A DNA stretch of 6,899 nucleotides from an uncultured Lachnospiraceae bacterium (GTDB lineage: Bacteria > Bacillota_A > Clostridia > Lachnospirales > Lachnospiraceae), in NCBI GenBank assembly GCA_910585655.1, contig CAJUFW010000178.1:1-6899 (forward strand), written 5' to 3'. Numbering within the stretch: the stretch's first letter is position 1; every line of letters starts with the position of its first letter. Made by a program: the position numbers and the translations under genes. This document shows, piece after piece, positions 6,091 through 6,899 of the stretch. Under the pieces are notes generated by a model. It saw nothing but the letters and a program-made list of their open reading frames with translations. It had not been told where the DNA came from and did no database searches.

Positions 6091-6858
6091 ATGAATTTCG
6101 CGATTATCCGTTATATATTAGGATGGGTTTTAACGTTTGAGGGAGGCTTTATGCTGCTTCCTTGTGTGGTAGCCGTATGTTACCGGGAAAAGTCCGGCTT
6201 TATTTTCCTGGCGTGTGCGGCGGCGGCAGGTTTGCTTGGACGCCTTCTTACCGGAAAGAAGCCTAAAAATACCGTATTTTATGCAAGGAAAGGCTATCTG
6301 GCTTGTGCGATGAGCTGGATTTTACTTAGTCTGGTAGGCGCGATCCCTTTTTATGCCAGCAGGGAGATCCCAAGTCTGACCGACGCCCTTTTTGAGATTA
6401 TTTCCGGGTTTACGACAACAGGTTCTAGTATTCTTACTGACGTAGAGGCGCTGTCTCATTGTATGCTCTTTTGGCGCAGCTTTTCCCATTGGATCGGCGG
6501 AATGGGTGTGCTGGTATTTTTACTGGCAATCCTGCCGATGGCAGGCGGGCAGAACATGCATCTGATGAGAGCGGAAAGCCCGGGGCCTTCGGTAGGAAAA
6601 TTAGTGCCGAACGTAAGAAAAACAGCGTCCCTGCTGTACGGTATTTATCTGGCGATGACCTTTGTGCAGATCCTGTTGCTTCTGATTGGTAACATGCCGC
6701 TCTTTGACGCGATCTGTATTTCTTTTGGAACGGCAGGAACGGGCGGTTTTGGGATTAAAAACTCCAGTATGGGGGAATATAGTACCTATATTCAGGCAGT
6801 TGTGACGATTTTTATGTTTTTATTCGGCGTCAATTTTAACTTTTACCTGAATCCGTGA
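6091..6858 (+). CDS. trkH: Trk potassium transporter pore subunit TrkH, truncated after the second pore repeat
   Basis: TrkH is the membrane K+ pore partnered with TrkA and is normally about 450-490 residues with four M-P-M repeats. Only 255 codons precede the TGA at 6856-6858. The first filter loop is SGFTTTGSSIL (105-115). It is followed by the family signature FWRSFSHWIGGMGVLVF (127-143), the linker MRAESPGPSVGKLVPN (159-174), and the second filter loop FGTAGTGGFGIKNSS (212-226). Homology runs to GVNFNFY (246-252) in the helix after that loop and then stops: LNP and TGA follow, and no frame downstream resumes TrkH-like sequence. The third and fourth pore repeats are absent, so the product should not form a complete K+ pathway unless the rest lies beyond an insertion. 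ATG 6091 is supported by AAGGGGG (6073-6079) inside the end of trkA, six bases after the trkA stop. I read this as a disrupted gene; a chimeric contig end is the alternative. Confidence 0.85.
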   Translation: MNFAIIRYILGWVLTFEGGFMLLPCVVAVCYREKSGFIFLACAAAAGLLGRLLTGKKPKNTVFYARKGYLACAMSWILLSLVGAIPFYASREIPSLTDALFEIISGFTTTGSSILTDVEALSHCMLFWRSFSHWIGGMGVLVFLLAILPMAGGQNMHLMRAESPGPSVGKLVPNVRKTASLLYGIYLAMTFVQILLLLIGNMPLFDAICISFGTAGTGGFGIKNSSMGEYSTYIQAVVTIFMFLFGVNFNFYLNP

Positions 6859-6875
6859 AATTGGTTGTTTTATGA

Positions 6876-6899
6876 AGCCAATCCTAAATCTGATTGGCT
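6876..6899 (+). repeat. Perfect hairpin at window end, downstream of truncated trkH
   Basis: AGCCAATC (6876-6883) and GATTGGCT (6892-6899) are perfect 8-bp arms around the loop CTAAATCT. The arms may extend beyond the window. It could be a terminator stem whose T-run is outside the window, or a subterminal hairpin of an inserted element, since it lies 30 bases after the point where TrkH homology ends. Confidence 0.6.

Overview
The window reads as chromosomal DNA of a low-to-mid GC Firmicute, most likely a Clostridia/Lachnospiraceae-type anaerobe. The grounds are the UPF0291/DUF896 protein (a Firmicutes family), strong purine-rich Shine-Dalgarno sites, the gene order DUF896 - 5-formyl-THF cyclo-ligase - miaB, and the style of the MATE and Trk proteins. 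All recognisable genes are on the + strand. The species assignment is inference from protein style only.

Layout. 1-648 is the C-terminal part of a COG2509-type FAD-dependent dehydrogenase whose start lies outside the window. 649-776 is a gap dominated by a nested palindrome (654-747) flanked by an imperfect 14-nt duplication. 777-998 encodes a small DUF896 protein, followed closely by 5-formyltetrahydrofolate cyclo-ligase (to 1600) and then the tRNA-modifying enzyme MiaB (to 3178). These three are probably one transcript. A new unit starts at a near-consensus sigma-70-type promoter (3187-3215) with a hairpin at the predicted transcript 5' end. It drives a 12-TM MATE-family transporter (3291-4679), followed by the potassium uptake pair trkA (4723-6084) and trkH (6091-6858).

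How the genes work together. The middle block is housekeeping: folate salvage and tRNA ms2i6A hypermodification. TrkA (cytosolic NAD-binding gating subunit) and TrkH (pore) normally form one K+ uptake system. Here TrkH is broken: homology stops after the second of four pore repeats, then comes TGA, and the window ends in a perfect hairpin that could be the edge of an inserted element or a terminator.

The main oddities are three. (1) The cyclo-ligase has no ATG/GTG/TTG where its conserved N-terminus requires one, and an in-phase A AAA AAG slippery heptamer in the DUF896 gene leads by a -1 shift into its open frame. (2) A 42-nt palindrome flanked by CCCAG repeats appears to sit in the loop of an older hairpin. 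(3) trkH is abruptly truncated. No tRNA, rRNA, CRISPR array or complete insertion sequence was seen, and no convincing minus-strand gene. I did not find a clearly new multi-gene system.
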